Assembly: GCA_964036665.1 (NCBI GenBank)
Contig: OZ038532.1
Coordinates: 5,394,001 to 5,458,000 of the forward strand
Origin: Gordius sp. MW1
Lineage: Eukaryota; Nematomorpha; Gordioida; Gordea; Gordiidae
DNA: 64,000 nucleotides
Reading direction: 5' to 3'
Part shown: piece by piece, positions 22,255 through 32,528 of the stretch
Position numbering within the stretch: the first letter of the stretch is position 1
How the letters are laid out: each line of letters begins with the position of its first letter
Position numbers and translations under genes: made by a program
Notes under the pieces: model-generated
What the model was told of the DNA's origin: nothing
The model's input: the letters and a program-made list of their open reading frames with translations, nothing else
The model's database searches: none

Positions 22255-23179
22255 CACTGGTCTACAAAAAAAATCAACCGGAAAACGGTCAACATATTCT
22301 GATAGAGTTTTTTGTGGTGAACACAATTATGTTTTTCGTTGTTTTCCTATACGTCAAGTTTTTAGATATTTCGATTCAAAGTTGCGAAAATGATTCGTTT
22401 TGACCCTTTTTGACGCTCATTAGAGCGATATTGAATAGCTAAAAAAAATTAAACCTCTAAGTGGTAGAACTAACTTTGAAAAATGATTTTTTCCCCTATT
22501 ATTTTTACTTTTTCCAATATATCAAAAATGCAATTAGTCCCTATGCAAAATCGCGGCTTCCTTTGAGCCTCCCTCCCTCTCTATCTAATTGGCTTATATG
22601 CTTATATAACACTATACCCTTAGTGCATGTAAGTGATTGATAAGTGTGGTGGGTGGAAGAGTAGTGGGTTAATACGAACTATTCCTACTACTACGCCTGT
22701 CATCCTCCCTCTCTACTAGAGGAATAGCTCGTATTACACCACTACTCTTACACACCCACACCCCCCCCCCCCATCATCCATCAATCACTCATATGCACCA
22801 AGAGTATAGTGTTATAAACCCAATTAGATAGAGAGGGAGGGAGGGAGGCTCAAAGGATGCCGCTTCGCATAGGGACTAATTGAAATTTAATATATAAGAA
22901 AAAGTAAAAACAATAGGGGAAAAAATCATTTTTCAATGTTTTACCCTAAGTTGGTTCTACCACTTAGAGGTTAAAAAAATTTAGACATTCAATATCGCTC
23001 TATTGAGGGTCGAAAAGGGTCACAAACGGTCATTTTCGCAACTTTGAATCGAAATATCTAAAAAAACTTGACGTATAGGAAAACAACGAAAAACATAGTT
23101 GTGTTCACCATAAAAAACTCTATCAGAATATGTTGACCGTATCCCGGTTGATTACACAAGATCTTTATTTGTAGCAGTG
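22255..23179. mobile_element. CACTA-like foldback transposon, copy 1
   Basis: A 925-bp element with termini CACTGGTCTACAAA and GTAGCAGTG inside TTA duplications (22252-22254 and 23180-23182). The two halves are long inverted repeats of roughly 450 bp that meet in a G/C-biased centre. CACTG ends and a 3-bp duplication suggest the CMC (CACTA/EnSpm) superfamily. There is no transposase ORF. The 65-aa frame at 22196 lies in an arm and is a shadow. Copy 2 is at 35439-37272. Confidence 0.75.
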
Positions 23180-23439
23180 TTATCAGAATGATATACATAT
23201 TTGTTCTGAGATTATTTATAAATTTTTGATAGTTTGAAAGCTAAATAACCATATTATTAGGTGTAACGATCTCGACAATCCCCATTTATTTGTATTACCT
23301 CACTTATAATTTACATAAATGAAATTGTTTAGTAGAAATAAAAGTGTATATTCATTTTATTTACCAACTTATCAATAAACATATGTATGGTGTTGATACT
23401 TAATTGTGATAAATTTACATAAAACATAAGACTCATTAT

Positions 23440-23716
23440 CAGCTTAGGATGAGACTACAAAAAGTGTGACTTACAAGTTAACCCGAAATGTTTTTAAATA
23501 TCAGGGCAGGGCAGCTTTTGCCATAAATTTAATATTTAATTTTAAAGACCTGCAAGGCACCGGCCCCTGGATGGGCTTAAAAACTCGGTCCTCAAGTTAG
23601 GCTGGGCGGACTTCTGCCGAAAGTTACAATGGGCCGGACCTGGAGTGACTATAATGTTACCCAGCGAGTTTGGGCCGGACCTTTGTATATTTTTAATTAC
23701 AAATATAAACAAAGAT
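23440..23716. mobile_element. GGCCCG-type hAT relic
   Basis: A patch with cggcccctggatgggc, gggcggacttctgcc and gggccggacct resembles the GC-rich subterminal repeats of the hAT element at 52531-53797. Ends are not resolved. Confidence 0.35.
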
Positions 23717-24040
23717 GTTTGAAATTTTGTTGAAATAAAGATTTATAATACGATTCCGGTTGGGGTTTTTATAAAGAGGGCCCGATTTACGACGGGTGGA
23801 AACCGCGAATCAAATAAGAATAACTCTAATTTATATGTCATCTAGGACAAGTCACATTCTAAAAGAGATAGGGATAATTTAGTCAAATTAGTCTCTAATT
23901 TAAAATGTGTCCTAGATGACATATAAATTAGAGTTATTCTTATTTGATTCGCGGTTTCCACCCGTCGTAAATCGGGCCCTCTTTATAAAAACCCCAACCG
24001 GAATCGTATTATAAATCTTTATTTCAACAAAATTTCAAAC
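23717..24040. repeat. Long inverted repeat flanking a PLE end
   Basis: Arms of about 133 bp (23717-23849 and 23908-24040) are near-perfect reverse complements. The 58-bp spacer (gtcacattctaaaagagat, then caaattagtctctaattt) is the terminal part of the Penelope-like element seen next to it. A further copy of spacer plus right arm occurs at 24230-24368. It therefore looks like an inverted duplication of host sequence made around a PLE end. Confidence 0.7.
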
Positions 24041-24368
24041 AAATATTATTTACGCAACAATTACGGTGGGTTTAATGAGTTTTATCCTGAAACACCGTAA
24101 ACGTGAAAATCTAATTTGGCCTTATATATAGCTATCTCGATTACTATGTGACTAGAGAATTAACTATGGCATGCTGATGAGCTCCAATAAGAGCGAAAAC
24201 GTTATATGTCTGTTTTCATTTTCAAGTCACATTTCTAAAAGAGATAGGGATAATTTAGTCAAATTAGTCTCTAATTTAAAATGTGTCCTAGATGACATAT
24301 AAATTAGAGTTATTCTTATTTGATTCGCGGTTTCCACCCGTCGTAAATCGGGCCCTCTTTATAAAAAC
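24041..24368 (+). mobile_element. Penelope-like element terminal region, copy A
   Basis: This region is homologous to the reverse complement of 29210-29450: shared blocks include gggtttaa, attaactatggc, aagagcgaaaa, gttatatgtctg, agtcacat and aaattagtctctaatt. It contains a hammerhead-ribozyme core (24165-24215). Penelope-like elements are known to carry hammerhead motifs in their pseudo-LTRs, which is why I assign this family. No reverse transcriptase or GIY-YIG frame is present, so this is a terminal fragment. Confidence 0.6.
24165..24215 (+). ncRNA. Hammerhead ribozyme-like core (PLE type)
   Basis: CTGATGA (24174-24180) is followed by a perfect 4-bp stem II, GCTC/GAGC (24181-24184 and 24191-24194, loop CAATAA), then GAAA. 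A short stem III follows (ACGT/ATGT with a 3-nt loop), and the cleavage triplet GTC is at 24208-24210. This is the order and spacing of a type I hammerhead with minimal stem III, as in Penelope-like elements. One extra A in the GAAAAC junction and a weak stem I (only about 3 wobble-rich pairs) suggest reduced or no activity as a monomer. A diverged copy is at 29296-29345. Confidence 0.65.
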
Positions 24369-25969
24369 AAAGATGTGTTTTTATGTTTTAATAATTTATA
24401 ATAATTTAATAACAATAAAAATTAAATAACATTTCCCTCTTTATTTATTCATCAATACCTCAATGTGCATTGTGTTATTTAAAGATTATATATAGACACA
24501 ATCGACTCCATCCATACTTTTCAAAACATTTATGTAAATTAAATCAGATTTAGATAAGCTTAATTATACGTTTATGTAATTCTATGAATTATAGTTAAAA
24601 AATATAAATAACATAATTTTAAATGATCATTTTTATCCATTTCCTTTATTTTCCCATATCGATAAACAATATAATATAAAATGGTAAGCGAATAAGCTAA
24701 GTAACCTTATTAAATTATTTTAACATAAGGTGTCTAAAATAATATTTTTTGGCATATATGGTTTTATGCATCCCGGCTACAAAGTCAACTAATGAAAAAA
24801 TAATTCCACTGCAGGTCGCCTGTTATGAGAAAGATTAACTAGTTTGAGACCGGAAATTAGTGATGCTTTTTACATAATTGTTTTTAAGATTTGTAAGGTA
24901 TTTTTAGTTTTTCAACATTTCAGTATAACACAATTAGTAAAGGCATAATAAATTTTTTAACCTGGCCTATTTTGTCCAAATAGATATGTTACATTATCGA
25001 TTTTTAAATTAAATGTTAATAATTATAGCAAACATTCCTTTATTATTTTGCGCTATTTTTTATTTGATTAAACGAATACATCAAAGGTTTTCTAATAGGA
25101 AACCAAATGATATTTATAAGGGGAGAGAAAACTTTTCAAGCAAGAGTGCTATTTGAAAAAAGTCAATTTTTAATAAAATGTTTAGAAAATCGACTATATT
25201 GTTTCAGTTTTCAGACGTGCTCTCCCGATATTTTAGTACAGCCCAATTAAGGTAAAGTAATATTCAAAGGCATAAATGGTGTTAAGCTCACGATAATACA
25301 ATCAATTTCGCCTCTATGTCAATCTAGATATATTTTTATTTTACAAAGTACACAGCTCCATGCCTAAGCTTGCTAGCATATAGAAATTTAGCAACACCTG
25401 CTTTTTACCCCTTTTGAAAGTCGTCCGGTCGCATTCATGAAAAACCTTTTTGCATAAAACATTCTATTTATAATATTTTAAATAAGTTTTATGTGTCAAA
25501 TCATTCAATAAAAAGTGGTTATAAAAACTATCTGATCGGGCTACACCCGGCTACCTCAAATTTATTGGCTTGATCTCAAAATTTCAAAAATCTGAGCCCA
25601 GACCATAAAAAATTTATTTTGCATTCTTTATTTGCAAATAAGTATGTCGCCTTTATCATTTAATGCTGGCCATCTTGACATATGCAACCTTTGTACCACT
25701 CAAAGACTCTTTTTTGCAGCTTACTTGCTATTTCCCAAAGGATCCTCCAACCTTATAATGTATGCCACCCTCTATAAAGAGCAAACACTTTTGATGTATG
25801 CCTAAGCACTTGTTCAACCTAGCATATATCTCTATTAAAAGTGATGCCTCCTATAGTCTGTCCCAAAACCTTGTACACAATTTCCTTCTTCAATTGTTTG
25901 TTTTTGTCCGGCTTTGATTTTCGTCATTCATCGCCATATACTTATAAAACAGCTGTTTTTGTAAGCAGC
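24369..25969. other. AT-rich intergenic sequence before mS38
   Basis: I find no convincing gene. The 5' UTR and promoter of the mS38 gene must lie toward the right end. The open frame at 25841-26032 overlaps the first mS38 exon in another frame and is not real. Confidence 0.3.
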
Positions 25970-26794
25970 ATGTTTCAAAGGTTCTCTAGGCCGATATATA
26001 GTAAATTATTAACATCCTTTTTTATTTTTTGAATAGGAGCGATTGCCTATACATCTGTTAAAGAAATTAATAACATTAATTCTCAAATAATTCTTCCATG
26101 CTTCAAAAAGCAAAACCAGAATATTAATTTGCCTTCTAAATATTCGTATACTGGTAATTAATTAAACTATATTAAAGACTTTAACTTGACCTATTCACAT
26201 CGAAATTCTAGCATTTGTTTATGATTTGCTTACCTTTAGGATTAAGCTCATTTTATTACTAACCACATTTCTTTAAAATGTATTTTTTTAATAGATCTAC
26301 CTTTTGGACCAATGTGTGGATTTTTATTTCCAAATCTGAACAAATGTGAAATTAATGAGCCCAAGATAGATAGTACAATTATTGGGGAACCAGATGACAA
26401 AATTAAATATCAGCATACTCCAATTATGACCAGGGGCAGTCGTCCATGGGGTGCTTTAAAAATACGTAGATCAATGATGAACAAACATAAACGTGATAAA
26501 AGGCATAGAAAAAATCGAGTATTTTACCAAAATCTAATAGCAAAGCAAGAAAAAGCGAGAGAAGATAAAACAAATGCAAAAATAAATGAGATACTCAATG
26601 CAGCCAAATCTTTTGACCCATTAAAACATGCACAAGAACAATTAATAGCTTACACTGAGGCCCAAAAATTAATAGCTTCCCTCTCAGAACAAAGTGTTAA
26701 AAAGGTAAAATTAAACAAGGCCACATCTACAGTCAAATTGCCCAAAGAGGACTTGGAACGTATATTACTTTACAAATGGCCATTTATAAAATAA
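25970..26794 (+). CDS. Mitochondrial small ribosomal subunit protein mS38 (AURKAIP1-like)
   Basis: Three exons join in frame: 25970-26000, 26037-26153 and 26295-26794, giving 215 aa. Both introns (36 and 141 nt) have GT/AG ends. The N-terminus MFQRFSRPIYRAIAYTSVK is basic and hydroxylated without acidic residues, as expected for a mitochondrial presequence. The C-terminal half has the very basic mS38/AURKAIP1/COX24 signature, KIRRSMMNKHKRDKRHRKNR at residues about 105-124. A charged helix and SFDPLKHAQEQL follow, comparable to the FDPE tail of arthropod homologs. mS38 sits in the mitoribosomal small subunit near the mRNA path. The rest of the protein is poorly conserved across animals. The family call is from the basic motif and length; alternatives are other very basic mitochondrial proteins. 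Confidence 0.75.
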
Positions 26795-28540
26795 CTAATA
26801 TGTTATGTGTTATTACTTATTACTATATACATAAAATTGATGAAGGAAAAGGGGTTTTGTATAGAAAGTTGATTAATGACATTTATTTGGCATATTGGAA
26901 TTCTAATTTTATATAAAAACCTAAGAATATTATATGCAAGGAGATGAGTTAGGGAATACAGAAAGCCATTTGCCCCTCTTCCTGTAGCATTAGGGCTATA
27001 TTATGTAAAATAATTGCTAAGAGAGGATTTTTTGGCTACATTTCTTTTCATAGAATTTGATGTGTGCACATTTTGACTGCTTCTGCTTGTGCTGGAGTCA
27101 AAAACCAAAATCGGATGTATAAAGTTTAATTTTTAATTTATTCTTAATTTGCATTCACCTAGATCCATGGGCTTAGCCAGGTTTTAAATTAGAGGGGGGG
27201 GGCAAAACGTTCAAAAGTACAATTAGAGGAAGGCAAAACATATTTTTAATTTTTCAAAGTTTATGCATTGAAAATTTTTTTTTCTCGTAAACTATTTGCA
27301 ATATTTCTCCTAACACAAAGGTCTCATCTCCGCTTATTCTCAGCATTTTAATATCCAATATTTTCTAGTTTTTAATCCGTCCCTTTTTGTATAAGTCGCT
27401 ACCACCTCAGCCTCTTTTTATTAACATGTTTATTTATTATTGCAAACAGGCACGGTCTCTGCTACTCACCCAGGCTGTTAACGTTATTAAACACAAATAT
27501 CCCAACTATGGGCGTAGCCAGGGGGCAGGGTGAGGCGGCTGCCCACCTTTAAATCCAAAAATTTAATATAATTATGGCTAAAATTTTAAAAACCATTACC
27601 TTTTCCCCCTCCCTAAATCATTATTGCCCCCCTCTAATTCCAATCCTGGCTACGCCCAAAAACCCATATCAATTTTCACAATCGTAAGAAATGTTACATT
27701 AATCCAAGATTCCTGATTACCGTCTCCTGTGATATAATTTTAAATAAATTTGCTAAAGGGCATACCACCATGGATTTGCTCTTTTTAAGTCAAGTCAGGA
27801 ACAGATTGAACCTGCTTATTAATTGTGGCATATGGTGATGTCAATGCCAATTTAATCTTGCTGAATTATCTAATTTATTTTCATCTTTAATAAATACCAG
27901 ATCATCCTTAATGTTAATAAATTCTATTAATTCCTACAATTCTAATTTTGTACATCTCTGACATTTATAACACACACGCGCCATTAATCAATCTCCTGAT
28001 ATATGCGATACACAAGATCCAAAAAGAAGATACGCTTTTTGTTAAAGAGTCATGATGATTATTAATTTGGAAGATATTGGATAATCATACATATCGATCA
28101 ATATACCTCGCTTACCAAGAGATAATATTATTATGCGTTTTCTGTTACTAAAAAAATATTCGAAAAATGTAACTGGTGAAAAGTTAATATAGATAGCCGC
28201 GGAATTAACTCGCGTATTTGCGGAACATACACGGAAATTGCATGCTAAATAAAATAAATATTACGCGTAACGCTGAAATAAATAAATTGGTATTTGACGA
28301 TTCGGTAGTTTTAAAAGCATGACTACAGGAGCCCTTAAACTCATATAAATTCTATGATTTTTATTATTCCTCGGAGAACTTATTACTTAATAAGATTATT
28401 CGTATCATAGAACTTATTATTAATATCAATGCTTATGTTATGCATTTAATACCGAATCCTTTATGATCTAAGCTAACTACTAATTAATACATGTAAGTAT
28501 CACAAGCAAATTTTTATAGTACGCTTTATTGCTATGTCAA
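26795..28540. other. Intergenic sequence with hAT-like relics
   Basis: About 27165-27240 (gggcttagccagg, then a G-run) and 27508-27652 (ggcgtagccagggggcag ... cctggctacgccc) carry inverted GGGCGTAGCCAGG ends like those of the element at 13773-14744. The rest is AT-rich with no recognised gene. Confidence 0.4.
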
Positions 28541-28670
28541 ATTAAAATGCCAGTGGTGGGTGTGCAGCTTAGCTTCATTGAAAATAAAGAACTTAAAGAC
28601 TTGCTCTAGTTTATTCAGTCTTTAAAGTACTGCGGTGCACCCATTCCTGCACCCCAAACGCTTATAATAA
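28541..28670. other. Imperfect hairpin of about 120 bp
   Basis: GAACTTAAAGACT and AGTCTTTAAAGTAC, separated by 15 nt (about 28590-28632), form a 13-bp stem with one bulge. Outer blocks (GGGTGTGCA and TGCACCC) extend it imperfectly. It could be a MITE remnant or an RNA hairpin; there is no evidence of expression. Confidence 0.25.
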
Positions 28671-29104
28671 TATTAGTCCATTATTAATTAGATACGTATT
28701 TTTGCCCTAAGGCTATTATTCGTCATATGATTCAGCTCTGTATGTCTTAAGCCCCCAGTCCCACTCATCATCCTCACTAACATGCTACTTTTCACTTTCA
28801 CAAAGCCGGGGTTTAAGATAGTTTGTAAGCTTTGCTCAGCCACATATTAGGAACCTCTGGTTGCGCATAAAGCTTTAACTTAATTATCCTCCTTAAATCC
28901 TTGTTTGACTTTTTTTGCGCAACTGGGCTCTTTATATAGCATCGCTTAAATGTAAAAAACGTGCATTTATTTTGGGACTTCATTTGAACATCTTCCAGCG
29001 GCGGGCTACCTGTCTGTGATATTCATTCTGAACCTTGTTAATTGTTCTGGTCGCTTTTTCATTTATTTAGTGTAGCCTACGGTGTTTTGTTAAATATAAT
29101 ACAA

Positions 29105-29571
29105 AATTATATTAGAAATGAGTAAATGAATTGCGGGTTTTTTGATAATAATCAGAAGATAATAATAACCCCTTTCAGGAGTGCCGCAATTAACTTAAAA
29201 GTTTACCCTAATTAGCGCCATCTATCGGCGATTTTAATTAGAGACTAATTTGAACTATATATATCCCTATCTTTTTTAGCATGTGACTTCGAAAATGATA
29301 ACAGACATATAACTTTTCGCTCTTAGAGCTTATCAGTACGCCATAGTTAATTTTTTAGTCACACAAGCGAGATAGGAGTATATAATGCTCAAATTAGATT
29401 TAAACCCATTCTTATGGTGGCCATGAAATAACCCTCATAATTATGGTAGTAATAATTATTTTGTTTATTATATTAGAAATAAGTAAATGAATTGCGGGTT
29501 TTTCGATAATAATCACAAGATAATAATAATCCTTTCAGGAGTGCCGCAATTAACTTAAAAGTTTACCCTAA
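29105..29571 (-). mobile_element. Penelope-like element terminal region, copy B, partly duplicated
   Basis: The reverse complement of 29210-29450 matches copy A at 24041-24300, including the hammerhead region. A block of about 105 bp (gtaaatgaattgcgggttt through aaaagtttaccctaat) occurs twice in direct orientation, at 29121-29215 and 29484-29571. The first is followed directly by tagcgccatctatcggcg, and the second reaches that sequence only after the 612-bp insertion 29572-30183. Confidence 0.6.
29296..29345 (-). ncRNA. Degenerate hammerhead ribozyme-like sequence
   Basis: On the minus strand CTGATAA (29336-29330), stem II GCTC/GAGC closed by a 3-nt loop (TAA), GAAAA and GTTATATGTC follow in hammerhead order. 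The core guanine of CTGATGA is A here. That position (G8) is catalytically essential in known hammerheads, so this copy should be inactive. Confidence 0.5.
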
Positions 29572-30183
29572 TGTTGTAGTCTTACTACACGAATATTGCC
29601 TTCCCTCCACCCTTATCTATCTTCACGATTAATTACGCAGCAAAACCAGCTGCGTTGTGAAGGAGAGAACGGGGCATTGATTCTGTGAACTCTCACACGC
29701 ACACACAACCCCCCCCTCATCATCTCTCTCTTATTTATTAATGCATACGCGTAGTCCCTCTCCCCCCATTGCTATCTACGCGATATATTATAGTGAGATT
29801 TTAACACGATTTATTTGTCGATGCTTAGTAATACATCACGTATATAGATGTAGATATCAATCGGCGTGTTTTGATTAGTTAGTTTTTCTTTTGTGCAAAA
29901 ATATATGTAGATCGAACTTTCTTTGTTCGCATTCTTAGTAATTTATTAATCTTCGTTCGCTTATCGCGCGATTTATAACTTCTATTGAGACTATACCTAT
30001 GAATGGAAAACGATGAAATAAATTATTAATTATGAAATAGATTGGGTAGTTCTAAATAAATATTCAGTTAAATCTAAGGTAAGCTTTTCTTAGTATGTGC
30101 AAAAGTAAATAGTAACCCTAACCTTTAATCGTAACCAACCAACAATAATTAATAATGTGTGTTCAATTAATTATCTTTCAATA
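29572..30183. mobile_element. Solo-LTR-like insertion with 5-bp target duplication
   Basis: A 612-bp segment starting TGTTGTAGTCTTACTACACG is flanked by CCTAA on both sides (29567-29571 and 30184-30188). The same junction is uninterrupted at 29209-29215 (accctaattagcgcc), which gives the empty site. A 5-bp duplication and a TG start fit an LTR, but the right end reads TTTCAATA rather than the usual CA, so the superfamily is open. No coding sequence is seen. Confidence 0.55.
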
Positions 30184-31649
30184 CCTAATTAGCGCCATCT
30201 ATCGGCGATTTTAATTAGAGACTAATTATGATTGGTTTAAAATTGATTAATATTGTTGGCGTGTTTGTTTGTTTATATTAGCTTCTTATTTAACTTGTCA
30301 TCTATTATAGTAATTTATTGTAGACATAGATCTAATAAATAACTTATCTTAAATTATCTTGTGTTAATTAAATAAACAGATTATATTTACCTTCTCTAAA
30401 TTCACATTTGACAACAAAAATAAGGGAATGTTTTACTATCTAGATATTTTTAGGAATCAAGTTGTATATGATTCATAACACGCCCACATTAATTCAAATT
30501 TCGTGCTATAATTGGCTTGAAATTCTATAATTGATAGACATCACATAAAATTTAGGTAGAAGACACTTAAATTTACCATCTGTAATAAATTTTCCACCCT
30601 CGATAATTTACTGTCAAGTTTAGGAAAATTGTTTTGCATTTTTATGTTAGTGTAATGACTGACGGAAGGCGGTTAGCGATTTAAGTAAAAAGATTTTACC
30701 AAGAAAATTAGGAATTACTTTATTAATGCTAATACAACTAAGAAAACGTAATAATTTATCCGAATAATTATTTACAACAATAAAAGGGGGATTTACAATT
30801 ATAATGTTTTGTGAAGGGTAAATTATAATATTCAGGAAAATTACACTAAATGGGGGTAAACGTAGGGGTTGGAGATAATTACAAAGGTTTAGGACAAGTA
30901 CAAATATTGGGGAAAATTTACAAGGAGTAATTTACAAGGACTAAAATATTGAAGTGAGATTTCGCTTTTAAAGCTGTTGAATCTTCCCTGGGTGGTGGAC
31001 TTGATTGAACGAGCAATGTACTGGAAATCTTCAGACGGGGCTGCGAAAATGAGTACCAGATGTGGTTGAGTTAAAAATAAAAAGAAAAAGTAATTAAAAA
31101 AAGCAAGCGTCAAAGAAACTTAGCCACTTTTGCGTCTAGGTTAACTCGCGGTAAAAGTGCCTTCCTTTGACCAATTCCTTTTTTTAATTATAAGGATCGC
31201 AGAACCGTTCTTTAACCCTTTTTCATTAACATTAATAAAACAAATCTAAGTAAGTTCAAAGAGTATACCGGGTACATTAAAACGTAGTAAACTAACACAT
31301 GGTAACGTGGTATACACGTATACCACAGTTAGGTTATCATATCTAAATTAGTATGAAGAAAATTTATTAGTGTAGGATATTATTTTATGCATCTGGCAAA
31401 ATAAAATTTAAAAAACACTTGAATCCATACAATAAGAGTACAATTTAAAAAGGCTAAAGATATTACGGACAATTAGCTATATTAAAGTGGATCTCTTTTT
31501 ATTTCATTAATCAATCATTGTTTTATTAATTTTTGTAATTAAGTAGACCTCACGAGTTTGACGAGTTGCCAACAAGTCATACCATGTGTTTTTAATTAAA
31601 TTAATTTTTTAGCAATTAGACAAAATTAAAATGCTTATAGCTTAGGGCA
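30184..31649. other. PLE remnant then unassigned intergenic sequence
   Basis: The sequence 30184-30230 (tagcgccatctatcggcg, then gagactaatta) continues the PLE copy split by the insertion. From there to 31649 I see no supported gene; the 74-aa minus frame at 30889-31113 has no family signal. The MIEN1-like promoter should lie at the right end. Confidence 0.3.
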
Positions 31650-32051
31650 ATGGTTGGGCCCAAAGTGGAAGTCGAATATTGGTAAAAGCATATTTTATTA
31701 ATAGCCATAATTTTATAGTTTAGCATGCGGATATAAAGATCAATATGAAGAACTCAAATTAGCTGTTCTTGAGAGTGTACCTAATGCTACATTTCTTGAA
31801 AAAAAAGGTTTTCCAGGTAACTTAACGTTATTTAAATTCCTACTGTTTAGGTACTTTTGAAATTAGTGTCAATGGGCAACAAATATTTTCAAAAATTTTG
31901 TCTAAACAATTTCCACCTATTAATGAGGTTTTTAAAATAACAGAAACTTATTTTTTAGATTATTGCACAAGTTCAAAATGCCTCTAATGGTATAGAATTA
32001 AAAAATGTTGAGATAAACTCAGGGCAAAATTCAATTTGTAAAATTATTTGA
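31650..32051 (+). CDS. MIEN1 / selenoprotein-W-like Rdx-family protein
   Basis: Four exons, 31650-31681, 31719-31816, 31851-31927 and 31959-32051, total exactly 300 nt and encode 99 aa. The fold is the thioredoxin-like Rdx family: VEVEYCLACGYKDQYEEL has the N-terminal CxxC redox motif. GTFEISVNGQQIFSKI matches the central strand region, and QNASNGIEL matches the MIEN1 tail (ASNGETLE in human). The protein ends CKII, a CAAX-like prenylation box as in MIEN1 (CVIL), so membrane attachment is likely. Selenoprotein W has Sec in the CxxU motif; here both are Cys. Introns are only 37, 34 and 31 nt. The second-exon acceptor was chosen at 31717-31718 because the nearer AG breaks the frame. The third donor (GTTTTT) is weak. 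MIEN1 promotes cell migration in mammals; the role in arthropods is unclear. Confidence 0.85.
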
Positions 32052-32186
32052 AATATCCTCATGCTTTTTGTCCAATGACATTATCTTTGCAGAGCTTTTA
32101 TGTCCTATAAAAGAACAATTTTTAGTGAGAAAGAAGTAGTTAAACTAAATTTTGTATAAATCATTGTTATGCTATATTGAATATTC

Positions 32187-32192
32187 AATAAA
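32187..32192 (+). terminator. Poly(A) signal of the MIEN1-like gene
   Basis: AATAAA lies 136 nt after the stop codon, the first canonical hexamer downstream. Confidence 0.5.
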
Positions 32193-32528
32193 ATCCATAA
32201 TTTGTTTGAATGATTAAGCTAGTAAAATATTGTATAATGGGTTTTAAATACTTGCATATTTTGGGCCCCATCCCCGAGCAAACTCTCACCACTTAACAAT
32301 TTCAAAATATTTTTTTAATCAACCCAACTTTATCTAAAATAAATTTATCATTTGTAAGAATAATGTAATATATATACCATTTTTAGAAGGGTGGCTCGTT
32401 TGTACCCATTTACAAACAGCTAGGCCCGTCCGAGCCAGCCACTAATCTATTTTACGCACAGGCCCCTCAGTATCCCACGGCTTACCGGGCCTGTAGAGGT
32501 TTAAGTCTACTTTATTACTAAATATGTG
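32193..32528. other. Spacer with a GGCCCG-type relic
   Basis: The stretch 32390-32510 (taggcccgtccgagccagcc, cggcttaccgggcctg) resembles the GC-rich subterminal repeats of the hAT family at 52531-53797. No gene is seen. Confidence 0.3.

Noticed and set aside
22600-22850. Bacterial-style terminator or CRISPR-like symmetry
   Set aside because: The symmetry is the centre of a foldback transposon; there are no regularly spaced direct repeats.
25841-26032. 63-aa frame upstream of mS38
   Set aside because: The real first mS38 exon lies within this span in another frame with splice support.
30889-31113. 74-aa minus frame with a hydrophobic N-terminus
   Set aside because: It looks like a signal peptide by AT-driven composition only; there is no flanking gene structure.
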